Positions 13,401-27,113 of a stretch of 64,000 nt of DNA are shown in pieces. The DNA is taken from the NCBI RefSeq assembly GCF_000002425.4, contig NC_037254.1:19941418-20005417 (forward strand), given 5' to 3'. Every line of letters starts with the position of its first letter. The stretch's first letter is position 1. The translations under genes and the position numbers were made by a program. The notes beneath the pieces are model-generated. The model saw nothing but the letters and a program-made list of their open reading frames with translations. It did not search any database and was not told where the DNA came from. Source of the stretch: Physcomitrium patens (taxonomy: Eukaryota; Streptophyta; Bryopsida; Funariales; Funariaceae).

Positions 13401-13569
13401 CAACAAGCATATCATTATTGTTAACTAACTATATAATTTGTAGGCACAAATTTTGATGTTTTTGAGCAGATCTATTTGCAACATTAAATAAATAGCTATC
13501 TTTATAGCAAATAATACATCACTTAAAGAATTTATATTTATTGCCTTTGAAGTATATTATTTGTGTGGA

Positions 13570-14700
13570 TGTAATATGAAGCAATTATCTTCATTGTGGT
13601 TAAGCTTATCACAATGAATATACTTCAATTGCTTCTTTTTAAATTTATCTCTTGCTTTAGCCATCTCAGCTTTTGGCTTAGACTTCTTTATATATAAGGC
13701 TTTCTTCTTTTTAGGACAATTGAGATCATTCTTTATGTGACTAGATTCACCACACTCTCAATAATGCATTCAAGTTGAATTTCTTCCAAGCTACTTATGG
13801 CAATTACAACCTTCTTGGGCTTGAACACATCTATCATCTAAGCTATTATGTTAATAGTATTATGTTGACGAAGTGTCTTATTGTATTTCTCAACTTTAGA
13901 AAATACTTGTGCCAATGTTGCTTTATCTTCATAGTTGAGAATAATTCTTAATATGACTAAATCCAAGAATCTTTTGTCAATCTTAATTAAAAAAAACTTA
14001 ATAGTTGGTTCTTAGCAAATACATCTCTTGACTCTATTACAAATCAAGCCAAACAAGTATACATCTTACGTGGAGTATCTTCTTTTTCATGGTAGAAGTC
14101 TTAAATGCATTGCATTTCATCATGCCTAAAACCTCCATATTCATATTTCAAATGCTTAATAAACATTTGAAGAGGTTCAAATAATGGTGGCTTTCTTATT
14201 ATAAATAAAGTTCTCTTTATTTCTTGAGCCATGTAAGATAAAATAATTAGAGTGTTAGTTAAAGAAGTATGTATATTTTTTCTTTTGATATCTTTCAAAG
14301 ATGTACCAACTTTTCTTTAGATTGAATCTTCTTCCTTCACCACATGCATTAAGCTTAAGATAGTACTCTCTTTAAGAGCTAAAATAAGCTCTATAGATGC
14401 CTTTCAATAATACTCCACTTTATGCAACTCATGTGAGTATTCTTCACTCCATTTTCTATAGGTTTGGAGTGCCTTATGCTCCAAGTATTGTGATAAGAGC
14501 TCAAAGGCATATCACTTATTGAAAGTAAGCTACCTTTGATGCTTTTCTTTCATCCAAATTTGAAACCTAAGTCTCCAATCTAGCAAAGAAATGCCTCCAA
14601 CTCTTCTTAAAAATATATTTTTTATTATGTTATAAGGATCACCTTCCATCTTGTAAAATATGTCCATCTTTGAGATCTAAAGCCTTTGAGTAGTATCCAA
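13570..14700 (-). pseudogene. G0 gag with zinc knuckle, decayed
   Basis: The nucleocapsid knuckle at about 13571-13620 reads HCDKLNHNEDNC, which is CX2C-X4-H-X4-C with its first Cys lost. The piece at 14101-14298 (- strand) reads like a gag capsid segment (SLTNTLI, YMAQEIKR, PLFEPLQ-FIKHLK). It continues into fragments matching the capsid block (EDTPRKMYT, FVIESRDVFA, DKRFLDL, ATLAQVF). Above 14500 a coiled-coil-like part appears (ARLET-VSNLDERKASK). Stops occur throughout. Confidence 0.75.
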
Positions 14701-14800
14701 TGTTCAAACAAGTTAAAAATCCTAATTAGTATCTACTCTTAGCTTAAAGTCCTCAATATGGTCACTATTCAAGTAGTCTAGTGAAAGAGATTGATAATAT

Positions 14801-15479
14801 CAACTTTTAGTATATACCATAGAAGAAACTACTTTAATACCTACAATTATATAAAGGCTAAAAGGACAATTTGCACTTGCAAACACTACTAAGCTTTGCA
14901 AATCACATCTAGATAATTACAAGAATAACATAACCACAAAGTAAATTATTTTGCTGACCATCAACTCAACCTCATCTCTATGATATGCTTATCAACACAA
15001 ACTAGTACAAACACTAAATAGAATAACCACAAAAAACCTCTAGAAATAATATCCACAAGTAAGAGAAGATACCAAAAACAAAATCCAAAAATCTACATTG
15101 GATTCTCATACTCAACAACATATCAATAAAAATGAAAAACAAATCAGGGCAACTAGTACCGGCTTATGGAAGATGGTCACAAATTGTAGAATATGTGATA
15201 ATAAAAGACAATTGCAATGAAATGAAATGTAGAGAAGTGGAAGTAAATCAAAAACTCACTTAGAAAGCAATTGGCATTTAGTAAATGCCACTTCAATGCT
15301 CCAAATGACCTCCACTTCTAAAATTGAGCATATCAATGGACTCCTTGGACCTCTTCTACATAAAATTGAGCCAAATATTATCAAATTTGGACTCCATATG
15401 CACTTGGAGTGAGCTTCCAAACTTAACACTTAAAGATTTTGGATTATCTATATCTATATATATATATATATATAGGTCT
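14801..15479. other. AT-rich flank of G0, no gene recognised
   Basis: This could hold the 5' LTR and primer site of G0, but I found neither a tRNA-complementary site nor a match to the 3' side. A (TA)n run lies at about 15450-15474. Confidence 0.35.
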
Positions 15480-16230
15480 TATAACCGTGCAATGGGTCTA
15501 TGACTATGTGTCTATATTGTTGTGGTGGCCTTTAATCACGTAGAGCCTTTTATCGTGAGTGTCCAATTACCACGTAGTTCTATCACTGCGCTCCTGTGAC
15601 CATGTGATGCGGACTGCCTCTACTGACCGCCGCGAGTTACCGATTGTCGCCACAAGTCGCCGCAGATCCCAGTTGTTTTTCATGTGATTTTTGTACCAAA
15701 CCACCATGCCGCAAGAGCTTCTGCCTCACACAATCCCACGCTGCGACCCTGCACGGGCTTCCGACTTGCACAATCTAGCGCCACTGTAGTCACACCACCT
15801 TGCGCAAAGTGCCTCACTAAGCACCCTCGATGTCGCTCCTAACGTCAAAAACCAAAAACAAAAAAAAAAAACAAAATTGAAAATTTGTCCAAGCTCGATC
15901 TATGCCTTTGCAAAGTTTTAGAGCATCGCGACTAAAACCTATGGCTCCCGGTGCTGCTCTTTGCAAGCTCTGAACCCTCGTTTGCATAATAAACCTGTGA
16001 CCCTGATTCTTCGTAGACTGCAACTCCTCACAACTTTGCACTCTTGGATTGCAACCTACGATTGTCTGGTGCCGTGACTCCAGTTCTACGAGGTTTCAGT
16101 ACTCCATTGCTGCACTCTAGCCTCAATGCTGCAAGGGTTTCTGCACCAATCGTGTCCAGTGCTGCAACCTTCTTGTACACTATGACTTGCTACAAAATAC
16201 TCCAACACCCCCTACTAGTACCCTACATAG
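15480..16230. other. Locally GC- and CpG-richer segment of unknown origin
   Basis: GC content jumps compared with both sides, and CpG words recur (CCGCCGCGAG, GTCGCCACAAGTCGCCGCAG). Open frames here are short and overlap on both strands without recognisable motifs. It may be an LTR or gene fragment not yet depleted of CpG. No function can be assigned. Confidence 0.3.
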
Positions 16231-19066
16231 TGAATACAGTACTTAGAATTAATATACTATATTCCAGTACAATAGCTTCACTGGGTTCTGGTACCCATCA
16301 CAATAGTACCCATAACCAGGCATCAAAACAACTCAAAAATTGGAGTTGATTTTTATTTTTTATTTTTTATTTTTTTTGTTTTGTTTTGATCTACTTCATT
16401 CTAACTTGCTTTACCACAAATTGAAGAGAAGGAGAGATTCTTGTCAAGTAAAAGATTAGAAATCTACACCAAACTAAGTCAAGCTATTTTTCACACTACA
16501 AAAAGAGAATCCAAGAGTGTAAGTGTGAAAATAAGAAAAACCCTAAAGAGTTACTAAAATGACTAAATCACCATAGCCAAGCAAATCCTTATAACAAGTT
16601 CTCTCACTCTCAAAATCACTCACAAGACTTGATAAGAATATCAAGTCAAGGGTTTTTTTCCACTTAAGTATTCAAATTCTAATTGATATGAATAAAATCA
16701 ATTAATGGAAAAACTATCAATGGATGAAAAACCACTAACCAACTAAACTACATACATTTGACAAGATTTGGCACCCAATGTCATATCATGTGACAACTAA
16801 TATATTGATGATTTCACATGTGTTTATATATATATATATATATATATGTAGATATATCTAAATTAATCAAGGCACAAGTAAATACACCCTAATGTTTATT
16901 AAATACATCCTTGACATTAAAAATAAATAAGAAGAAGTACCCAAAATATCTATTATATGTAGTAGTTATTAGAGGAACAATTCAATTAAAATGTTTCATT
17001 AGGAACTATTTCTTAAAGTGTATACCAAAATAGTTTTTCAAGTATTGGGTGTATTTAACAAAAAATGGGATGTAATGAATTCCACTATTTACTCAAGCAT
17101 CAAGTTTAAAAATTAATTGGTCCAAATCAATTGTCTTTGGTAATATAAAAGAATATAGACAATACAATGGACTCACATATTTAGGTGGGTATGAATATCA
17201 ATCAATAAAATAAATAAATTCCTATAAATTCTTCAATAGTGAGCAATTTGAACTATAAATAAAGAATAAGATCCAAAAGTTGGATTAAAATTAAATAAAA
17301 AAAATGATAATATGATTGCCTTTTCATATCTAAAACTTTCCAACTCCTATTAGGCATGAAACTCAATCTATGATTTCTTCTCATCAACACTTATATACAA
17401 TTAAAGATAGTTGCTAAATTACACAATAATAGACTGAGTCAGGTTTAAGACATATTTAGACTATTGGATCTAAGATCTTCAAATTTTGAAATAAATCCAA
17501 AAAAATCATACAAACTTACATTGCAAGATAATAGACTCTAGAAGCATCTCACTTCTTTATTACTTAGGTATTGGCATAATATGATACCAAATAGGGTGCT
17601 ATCTCCTATTACCAAATATTGAATAGGCTTGCATAAGGCAAAATATAATCATATTCTAACTGTGGTCTTCCAAATTCTTTTTTAACATGATGGAATTAAA
17701 TAAACTAAGTGGCTTATAATGATCAAACCAACCAAATTAAATTATAACAAGTGCACAAATAACTTAGAATGCCATATTATGATTGTGTATATAATCTTAG
17801 CTTCAATATATATATACATTAATTCTTAAAGTAATAACAATTTAGTGTTAAGATTGTTCAATTAATTTTAAAAATAAAAATTAACAAATTAGAAGAGAAA
17901 ATCACGTATAATCAAGTGAAAAAAAATAAAAAATAATTGTGAGACATTTCCTAGAAAATAGATCATATCATCATTGGCTAAACATATGTTACAAGTTCAA
18001 ATAGATATAAATATTAGATGAAACTCAAAAGTTGCAGAATATGGACTCATAACCCATGATGATGTAGAAGGGAAGTGTGTTTTTGAATTGGTTATGAGCA
18101 TGGACTTGTATATTATTTTTCATGAAAGCCCGTGGGTTCTCTAAATTTTATCGCAAATTCGAAACACAGGATAGACATTTGTTTTGTACCAAACTATCAA
18201 AAAATTAAACACAGATACTTTTTTTGTGCAAAATAGAATTTTGAAGATTCTTTTCGGACTCTTTCGTTCTTGATCAAGCACTCTAAGCTCAGATGGATCT
18301 TATCCTGGCGAAGTACTTTTGGGTGTATTTGAACTTCAATCCACAACTCCACCGATTATCACACAATTACATTGACGTTTCAGTGCATTTTCATGAAATC
18401 TGAATTGCATTATGGTACACATTTGTGTTGACAGCAACTCTGTAACTAAGATTAAACTGACCTAAGGACTCACTGATTACCAGTTATGTAACTAGAATCG
18501 CCTAAAATTGGACACACAGTAAGGATCAGTGAACACGATCAGCAAAAATAGTTCATAGTACACGTATCACTTAAACACTAAGCTATTCTCACTATTTGGT
18601 CGAACCCAATTACAGATTTTACGGTCCGGTTAATTTAAAAATTATTAGTAAAAATAGGCATTTCTAGATTTGTAATGAGTAAATAAAAGTTCACATGATT
18701 CTAATCCTGAAATATTTAGGCATAGGTAAATGAACCTAAACCTACATTTTTGAACTAATGAGCAATCCCAGACAGTGCAAAAAAACTACGTCAGTCCGCC
18801 ACACTATCTCCAGAACCAATACCACGTAACAGATGGCTGAACATTCAGCTCGCACCCAAAAACGATAGAAAATAAGGCGGCCCAATTATGAAATCTGCAG
18901 CGCATATATAATGGAACAGGACAACACAAGTTCAACAAAATCATCTCAAAGCGTGCACCCTGAAGGGTAATTCAGGCTTCAAAACCTTCACCAATCCAAG
19001 GTGGATGAAAAAATTTCGAACGCTCAGCAAAGCCTAAAGTAGAACTGTCAACAGTAACCAGTACGT
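16231..19066. other. AT-rich intergenic DNA downstream of RPL17
   Basis: No reading frame, RNA gene or repeat family was recognised apart from a short (TA)n run near 16828-16848. The portion next to 19066 should contain the RPL17 3' UTR. From about 18100 on, base composition becomes less AT-rich. Confidence 0.4.
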
Positions 19067-20686
<1,620 letters not shown>

Positions 20687-20765
20687 GTCGAAAAACGGTG
20701 GGGGAACAGCGCCCAGCCAGGGAGAGACGTATTGCGACGAAGAGAGAAAGCTTCGAAGCTGGCTC

Positions 20766-20773
20766 TAGGGTTT
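20766..20773 (-). promoter_or_regulatory. Telo box (AAACCCTA), proximal
   Basis: TAGGGTTT on the plus strand is AAACCCTA on the RPL17 strand, about 80 bases upstream of the ATG. Telo boxes are a known element of plant ribosomal-protein promoters. A GA-rich tract lies next to it at about 20782-20798. Confidence 0.65.
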
Positions 20774-20822
20774 CATACCCGCCCTCTCTCTCTCGGTCCG
20801 ATTCGGAAATTCAACCTCGCTC

Positions 20823-20830
20823 TAGGGTTT
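20823..20830 (-). promoter_or_regulatory. Telo box (AAACCCTA), distal
   Basis: A second exact AAACCCTA on the RPL17 strand, about 137 bases upstream of the ATG and 16 bases from the edge of the 13-bp minisatellite. Paired telo boxes upstream of a ribosomal-protein gene fit coordinated expression of translation genes. Confidence 0.65.
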
Positions 20831-20846
20831 CACTCCAGCACAACCA

Positions 20847-21002
20847 TTCCACACGACAATTCCACTCGACGGTTCCACTCGACGATTCCACTCGACGATT
20901 CCACTCGACGGTTCCACTCGATGATTTCACTCGACGGTTCCACTCGACGGTTCCACTCGACGGTTCCACTCGACGGTTCCACTCGACGGTTCCACTCGAC
21001 GG
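20847..21002. repeat. 13-bp minisatellite, about 12 copies, in RPL17 promoter
   Basis: The unit TTCCACTCGACGG is repeated 12 times in register (starts at 20847, 20860, 20873 and so on to 20990), with a degenerate thirteenth at 21003. The first copy and copies 3, 4, 6 and 7 vary by one to a few bases. The six distal copies (from 20938) are identical. Because 13 is not a multiple of 3, any frame through it gives the same 13-residue periodic peptide. This explains the open frames here, and they should not be read as genes. Every unit holds CpG, unlike the surrounding DNA. Confidence 0.97.
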
Positions 21003-21019
21003 TTCCCCGCCACGACGAT

Positions 21020-22296
21020 TCTATGGGCTTCTAATTGGAGGCAAAAGTGCCAAATGCAGTCCATTTAGGGCTTTTTATATTAATTCAGAAGTCTTAGAAA
21101 ATAACAATTAGCGCCTCAAATTTATGAATTATTATAAGAGCAAAAAATCAATGCATTTTTTTTCTTGCATTTCATACAATCAATCCCACAAACATTTCAA
21201 AGATACACTGTGATTTTTTGAATAACAGGACTGAAAGTTGTGTACATTTTGGGTTCAGAATTCACTTACTGATGAAAAAAAACACTGCAATACGTCATGT
21301 GAGTACACATGTGGTAATGTGAAAGAATACAGTCCAAAAATGAACTCTGGTAGTCAAATACTTAATCATATTAAGGTTGAATGAACACCAAAAAAAAGAT
21401 ACATTCGGATTATAAATAATCTAGTTTTTTAAGAAAAAAGGATTATGTTCAGATTTTATTTAAATTTTAATAGTTAAATAAGTAAATATAGCAAAAATAT
21501 TATATTACAGAATTATTTTTATATTTTAAAAAATGATGGAAGAAAACAGTTGACATAAAAAAAACTAGTCTTAATTTGATTCTACCCTCTGAATATGCCA
21601 AAAACTTGTATTAATGTATAAGAATCTAAAAATTGCACAAAAAAATCCAAGAATATATATCATACTGTAAAGACAATATTTAATTATTTACATACTGGCT
21701 AATTAATAAGGAAAAAGATAAGTTAAAAGTTCTAGTTCCTAAAAACAAAAACTAAAATATGACAAGCTTCAATTAAATACATTCATCCTAAAAAGAAAAA
21801 AATATGGTTCTAACATATAAATTTAGAGCAAATTCTTTCTATGCTAATAAATACAAAGCCAAAGTTTTCTACGACTTTTTCTTTTCCCCTTTTAGAATAT
21901 AAATATAAATATATCTTATTTTTATAAATAATTTTATTGTTATATTCTACACCCACAATATATTTAGAAAAAGAGTTCGTAAAAACTAAATAACACAGTC
22001 AATGTATTACCTGTTGTTAGCATGTCATTTTTATTTTTTTTATTTTTTTTATTTTTAAACTTTTATTTTAGATTAATTATTTTGTGTTCAGTTTTATCAT
22101 CAAGATGTATTTGTCACACTTCTTCATATCTTAGTTCTTCATGCTGTGAAATGCTCCAAATGTTACACTTACAGAAAATGCCAACTATGATTGAAAGACA
22201 AATTAAATCTTGGTTCTTCGACTTATGAAATATCTCCATCTCTACCGATTGTTAATTCAAAGCCACAATTTAATTATCATGTGTGTTTGATTGCAG
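21020..22296. other. AT-rich intergenic DNA upstream of RPL17
   Basis: Apart from the first few tens of bases (distal promoter of RPL17), this is low-complexity A/T-rich sequence with no recognisable frame. Confidence 0.4.
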
Positions 22297-22422
22297 GAAC
22301 TTGAGAGGATTCGTATTCATGCACTGGAGTTTGGTTTCCAGGCAAGGCAGCTTTGGTACGCCTCCGTTTCTGATGTGCAACCAAAACACACTCTGCTCCC
22401 ATTCCATCCAACTACATCGTGA
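22297..22422 (+). pseudogene. Possible single exon or gene fragment, unidentified
   Basis: A good acceptor (TTTGATTGCAG, ending at 22296) is followed by an open frame starting ELERIRIHALEFGFQARQLW, which looks like genuine helical protein rather than chance translation. It ends at TGA 22420-22422. A possible donor GGTACG lies at about 22354. I do not recognise the family, and I see no upstream exon in the AT-rich DNA to the left. It could be the last exon of an unseen gene, or an exon carried here by a transposon. Confidence 0.35.
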
Positions 22423-23663
22423 CAATCCCAAGTTCCCTCCGCCTTACCGATAGAGGCACTGTCGGTGAAACATTCGTGTAATGCGGCGCCATTCCACCGT
22501 CTCAACTAAAGATTTGCTCTACTTCGAAATGTAAACAACATCGCACATACAAGATACAATGATATTATGTTCATGACAATCCTGCACTGACTAGACACTG
22601 GATCAGACGGACCAGTGCACAACATTGCGCTGCTCAGAACTAGCCTCAGTTGTGAACGCACAGTTTCAGATTATCGTGTCGAAACTAGGAGCTTCACCCT
22701 TGATAGACCTGACAGCTTCGCATCACTTCTCCAAAACCCTGGTTCTGCGCAGGTGACACAGCTCAAAACCGCAAGTAGGAATAGTTCGCAAGTCAAGACA
22801 TTCAGAGGTTCCACCTTTGCCTGGCCGTACTACAGCACACACCACTCTTACAATCGGTTGCTGCGGGTCCACATCACCCATATCCGTTGCTGAGCCGCCT
22901 GAACCGACACGACAGAAGTGGTACAGCTTCATCAAACTCTTGTATACCAAGCAAGCACGCTCGTCAGACCCGGCAGGTTCGTGGACATCTAGAGTGCGAA
23001 GGCCACTGGAACGGAAACTTTATAAACGAAAATGCTTCTCTTACAATACAAAATGACGTAAAATCAACCAATCTGTGTCATCTCTACCTCAATGTCTGCA
23101 ATACTAGAACATCTATAACCCGCTACGCCTCTTCCACTGTTGCTGCTTCCACCGCTACCACATTTCCATAGTTGCATCCAGGGCGTCCATTGCTTCCGCT
23201 GCTGCGCCTTCATGAGTACAGCATCTGAACCTCCACATGGTTACCTATAATTGCACTCGCACCCATCGGCTTTAGTAATTAGTGATTTACTTGTTAAAAG
23301 TATAACTTCTCTTCGAGATATAACTGTGGATTTTTGTAATAAAGTATATTATTACACCCGATATCTGTGTGTAGAGCATTGTGTTATAAGCTTAGAGACA
23401 AAAGGTTATGGGCCCGAGGCTTCAAAACCGCGCATGAGTGAATGGATTGTTGATCGTATAGCTGTAATCTTCATTGTTCAGAGTATTGTTGATTGTGTTA
23501 TTGACTGCAAAGTTGTATTGCATTGTTCACGAAGATATCTAAGTAATATCTTTCTGTCAAATTGAATTTGAACTTATTGTTTTCAAATTTATTTCTCTTC
23601 CTAAGACTCTGTTCCTAAGAGTTCTTTACAAATGTTCATTCATTTCTTCCTATTCTAATCACT
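22423..23663. other. GC-moderate stretch, no gene recognised; may include a copia 5' LTR
   Basis: Unique-looking sequence to about 23200, with overlapping short frames on both strands that show no known motifs. From about 23250 to 23600 the sequence has LTR-like traits (AATAAA, TATATT, T-rich end) and lies directly before a copia gag start at 23664, so it may be the 5' LTR. No matching 3' LTR or primer site could be shown. Confidence 0.35.
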
Positions 23664-24270
23664 ATGTCCATCGAAAAGGATTTAATCGGTATTCAACGTT
23701 TTAGTGGTACAAAATTCCATTTATGGAAATGGCAAGTTAGAAATCTATTTCGTGCGAAAGGTTTCATTCAGCACATAGATGGCACTGGTTATAGCAGTTT
23801 AGATGACAAACAATAGACAGAGAGAGATTATAATACCTACACCTTGCTTACTTCCTCGATCAAACGTAAATTCCTTTCTCCTTTGACTAGTTGCATAATA
23901 GCGCAAGATGTCTGGGATTGGCTTCTTGAGGAGTATGAACACAAAAGTAGTGAGAATATTCATGAACTCCAACGCCAGTTCTTCAATGCGAAATTAGAAC
24001 CCGACCAATCCATGTCTAACTTTATAGTACAACTAGAACTCACCATGAGTGAACTTTGTGAATTAGGTGATGCAACTTTTTTCAAATACTTTCATGATAT
24101 CAAAGCTTACAACTAACTTGCCTGTTAGATTCGACGATTTCACGACCACCTGAGAAAGCACTTCTATAGAAGACCGCACTCTTCCTAATCTCAAGCTAAG
24201 GTTGCAAAAGGAAGAGACCAAGATTTTGAAACGTTTATAGTAAGACTCTGCTCCTAACTCTAAAGCGTTT
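23664..24270 (+). pseudogene. C1 gag
   Basis: It starts MSIEKDLIGIQRFSGTKF, with the copia gag motif F-x-G-x-x-F-x-x-W (GTKFHLWKWQ). It continues through VWDWLLEEYEH, LQRQFFNAKL and MSNFIVQLE, the usual UBN2-type gag fold sequence. A stop lies at about 23814, and at least one frame change follows 24116. No intact zinc knuckle is seen afterwards. Confidence 0.8.
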
Positions 24271-24539
24271 TATGCTAATCCCCCCCATATTTCTTCTACT
24301 GCCAATCACAAGATCCCATCGAACAATGGAAGTCTCTACTCAAGCTTCTTATGCTGAGTCATTGGTTTCTAAACCTCTTTTTCATCAACAACAATTATAT
24401 CCCGATGTGGATTACTATTCTTCCACTGCTCTTCATGATGACTATCAAAACCACTTCAATTCTTACGAACAAGATCAACCTTCTTCTTCTTCTGATTTTC
24501 CAAGTTCTGATATTACTCGTGCCTATAATGCTTTAGCTT

Positions 24540-24860
24540 CTGAAATCATTCCAAAGGTAGGATTGCTGATAGCGGCGCTACAGACCACATGACGGATCAG
24601 ATCCATTGGTTCATTAACTATAAATCTCTGCCTTCGGATGCTGTATGGCCTGTTGAAACACCCGCAGGTCATCGTTGTTTTGTCAAGGGTACTGGAGACA
24701 TTAAAATCCTTGTACAATTGCCTAATTGTACCAAAATCCATTTACTCCAGCAGGTCTTGTACATTCCAGGATTCGGGAGGAACTTATTCAGCCTAACCAA
24801 AGTTGCTCGGAAACACAAGATTTTTACACTCTGTAAAGACAATACTTGCAAACTTTTGTA
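24540..24860 (+). pseudogene. C1 aspartic protease
   Basis: The catalytic block ADSGATDHMT is intact (Asp-Ser-Gly codons at 24568-24576). It is followed by the family stretch ending in LLQQVLYIPGFGRNLFSLTKV. The frame stays open to the stop at 24859-24861. This protease cleaves the copia polyprotein. Confidence 0.85.
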
Positions 24861-24949
24861 AAACAATAACCTCATTATGACGGGCAAAATGATGTAAAGT
24901 TCTTATTTTCTTGATTTTACGATAATACTCCCTCACGCAGTTGCTTCCT

Positions 24950-25860
24950 ACGCAGCCACATATGGAAACATAACTTCTTTCGAAGAGCTCCAAGGTCTTC
25001 AGACTTGGCATCTTCGGCTAGGTCACTTGCATCATGACATGAATCGAAAAATGGCAGCTAATGGAGCTGTCAATGGTTTAAGGCTCAAGACTACTCAAGC
25101 TCCTATGTTATGCTCAAGCTGTGCTTTCGGAAAGTCTCATCGTGCAACATTTCTTAAGAACATCAATAGAGTCAGAGCTACACAATCACGAATGTTGATT
25201 CATAGTGACATTTGCGGTCCGATGAGCGTCCTCTCTCATAGCGGTTCACTTTACTACATATTATTTCAAGATGATCATACACGCTACAGATTTATTTTCT
25301 GCATTACCAAGAAATTTGATGCACTTGTTTTCAGCAATTATGCAAGACTCTTTTCGGAGATACTGGCCATAAAGTTCTCATACTAAGAATTGATAACGTG
25401 GGTGAATATTGCAACAAATGTTTCGCAAACCTTTTCCATGCAGAGGGCATCAAACACGAGTTCACAATATAGTATTCGCCAAAACAGAATGCGGTTTTAG
25501 AGTGAGAAAATAGAACCATAATGGAGGCAATTTGGAGCATGATTCATCATGTTCAACTTGATCCAGCGTTTTGAGCCGAGGCTATTGAAAACGCTGTCTA
25601 TACACTCAATCGCACTTGTTCACATCTTAATCCTCACATAATACCATTCGAAGCTTATACTGGAATCAAGCCCTCATTGGCTCACATGAGGCCTTTCGGC
25701 TGCAAGGTATATACTCACATACCTCACCAACTGCACAAGAAGCTAGATCCAAAGAGCCGCACTGGAATTTTTCTAGGCTATTGTGATGCATCTAAAGGAT
25801 ACAGAACATGGGACTTACAGCGTTGACAAGTTATCATAAGCAAGGACGTACTATTCCATG
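24950..25860 (+). pseudogene. C1 GAG-pre-integrase and integrase, decayed
   Basis: WHLRLGH and CSSCAFGKSHRATF give the His/Cys zinc-binding part. IHSDICGPM and ILFQDDHTRYRF give the first two catalytic Asp blocks. After 25383 several stops interrupt the core, including the tract where the catalytic Glu and the SPKQNG-type motif lie. The C-terminal part (FGCKVYTH, GIFLGYCDASKGYR) can still be followed in other frames to about 25830. Confidence 0.8.
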
Positions 25861-26300
25861 AGCACAACTGCAATCAAGATATACCATCCTCTGAAAATAA
25901 TCCACCCAATGGTATATCTATCAAGCTTCCATTTCCATCTTCTAAATGTTCTCTTCTCCCCAACTCTAATCAAAGTGTGGCTGGAATTAATTATGCTTTG
26001 CTTCACTTATAAAATTCCACTGATACGGATCAATCTCCATCATATGCTATGGACGATCTGATTAATCATTCAAAAGATACGAGCAGTGAAAGTACATCGT
26101 CTTCGGCAGATGGAGGTCTTCCACTCGTTATTAATCCGAATTAGAATCAAATCAATCAGGAACAAACATCTTCTTCACGTACCAATACAATAGATGAAAA
26201 TAGTTTTGGTCATTCTACTCCTTGACCTCTTCCTATACCAAGACTCTCAATCCGTTTTGGTTATTTAATTAATTATTGACATTATAATTCTACCAACTCT

Positions 26301-26577
26301 ATTCTCAGTTTGACTACTTTGCTACTTACACTTGATAAATTTGCTTCTATGTACTAATCCTAGTTCACCATACAAAAGTAGCACTAGAGTAATAACAACT
26401 ATTGCAGCTCCTTGTTTGAGTAGACCACAACTATTAGCAAAGAAACTGAAGAAGCCCATAGCAACTCAAAATAATTGTTGCCTATCCCTTGTGACACTTC
26501 AAGTTACTTTTGGCCTTTCCAAATTGTACTCAAAGAAACAACAAAAAACTACTTATTCCTAGACTACAAGAAGGTGG
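26301..26577. other. Unassigned sequence between C1 and G1
   Basis: No motif was recognised. The last five bases before the G1 LTR (GTCTA, 26578-26582) are its left target duplication. Confidence 0.4.
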
Positions 26578-26582
26578 GTCTA

Positions 26583-27113
26583 TATCATGGATATACATAA
26601 GTATTCTAGTAAATACCTATATGATTAGGTAGAATTAGATAAAAGTAGATAAAATTTCATAATACCATCTAGAAAAACTTCCTAGAAGCTTCATAGATGC
26701 TACTTTGACTTTATACATATTTGTAATTGATTGATAGGTTAGAAACTTGGTCAATAAGTTAACCACGTGTTAGTAGCTTGCGGAACAAGTTAATTATGTG
26801 GCACACATATAAAAAACTTATCTTACAAGTTAAGATATATGTCTTGCAAAATCAATACGTTTTGGAGGTCCTATAGGACATTGCCACATAACTCTTAGTG
26901 AAAAGTATATATAGAGGCAAGAGTAAAGCCTTCTTCACTCTTGTCAATGCCTTTTTAGTCCATAGTATTACATCAAGTCTTTCTAGTTTTCTTGTTTTTG
27001 ACAATAGCCATTCAAATTCAATATTATATCATTTTTAAGTGATTTTTTAGTTTCTTTTAGTGATACAAGAGTGTATTGAGGATTTTCTTTCTTTGAGATT
27101 CATGTCATTGATA
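26583..27113 (+). repeat. G1 5' LTR
   Basis: About 531 bp, starting TATCATGGAT (from TGTCATGGAC) and ending CATTGATA. A TATA-like box (TATATATAGAGGCAAGAG) lies near 26907. It is homologous to the LTRs of G2 and to the solo LTRs at 9162 and 43536. Confidence 0.9.

Larger units (their letters stand above)
6804..14800 (-). mobile_element. Old Ty3/gypsy retrotransposon 'G0', internal region, interrupted
   Basis: Read on the - strand, the order is gag with zinc knuckle, protease, reverse transcriptase, RNase H, integrase, polypurine tract, which is the Ty3/gypsy order. Every domain is broken by stops and shifts, mostly of the kind made by C-to-T and G-to-A changes. At the 3' end a purine tract (AGGAGGTGGAA on the - strand, plus coordinates 6804-6814) is followed by TGAGAG at 6803 downward, a plausible LTR start. 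I could not identify the second LTR, so the right limit (about 14800, where gag similarity ends) is approximate. A 1.8-kb insertion at 8548-10354 separates RT from RNase H. Confidence 0.85.
23664..26300 (+). mobile_element. Ty1/copia retrotransposon 'C1', 5' half, broken
   Basis: Order on the plus strand is gag, protease, integrase, which is the copia order. The RT and RNase H that should follow are missing: similarity fades after the linker that follows integrase (about 25860-26300). GC content and codon texture are higher than in the gypsy elements, and there are fewer stops, so it is probably younger than they are. The RT half at 33840-34960 is far more AT-rich and decayed, so I do not treat it as the same element. 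Confidence 0.8.

Noticed and set aside
20847..21002. Regular repeat array resembling a CRISPR
   Set aside because: The units are directly adjacent with no unique spacers, the context is a plant promoter, and no cas gene exists here.
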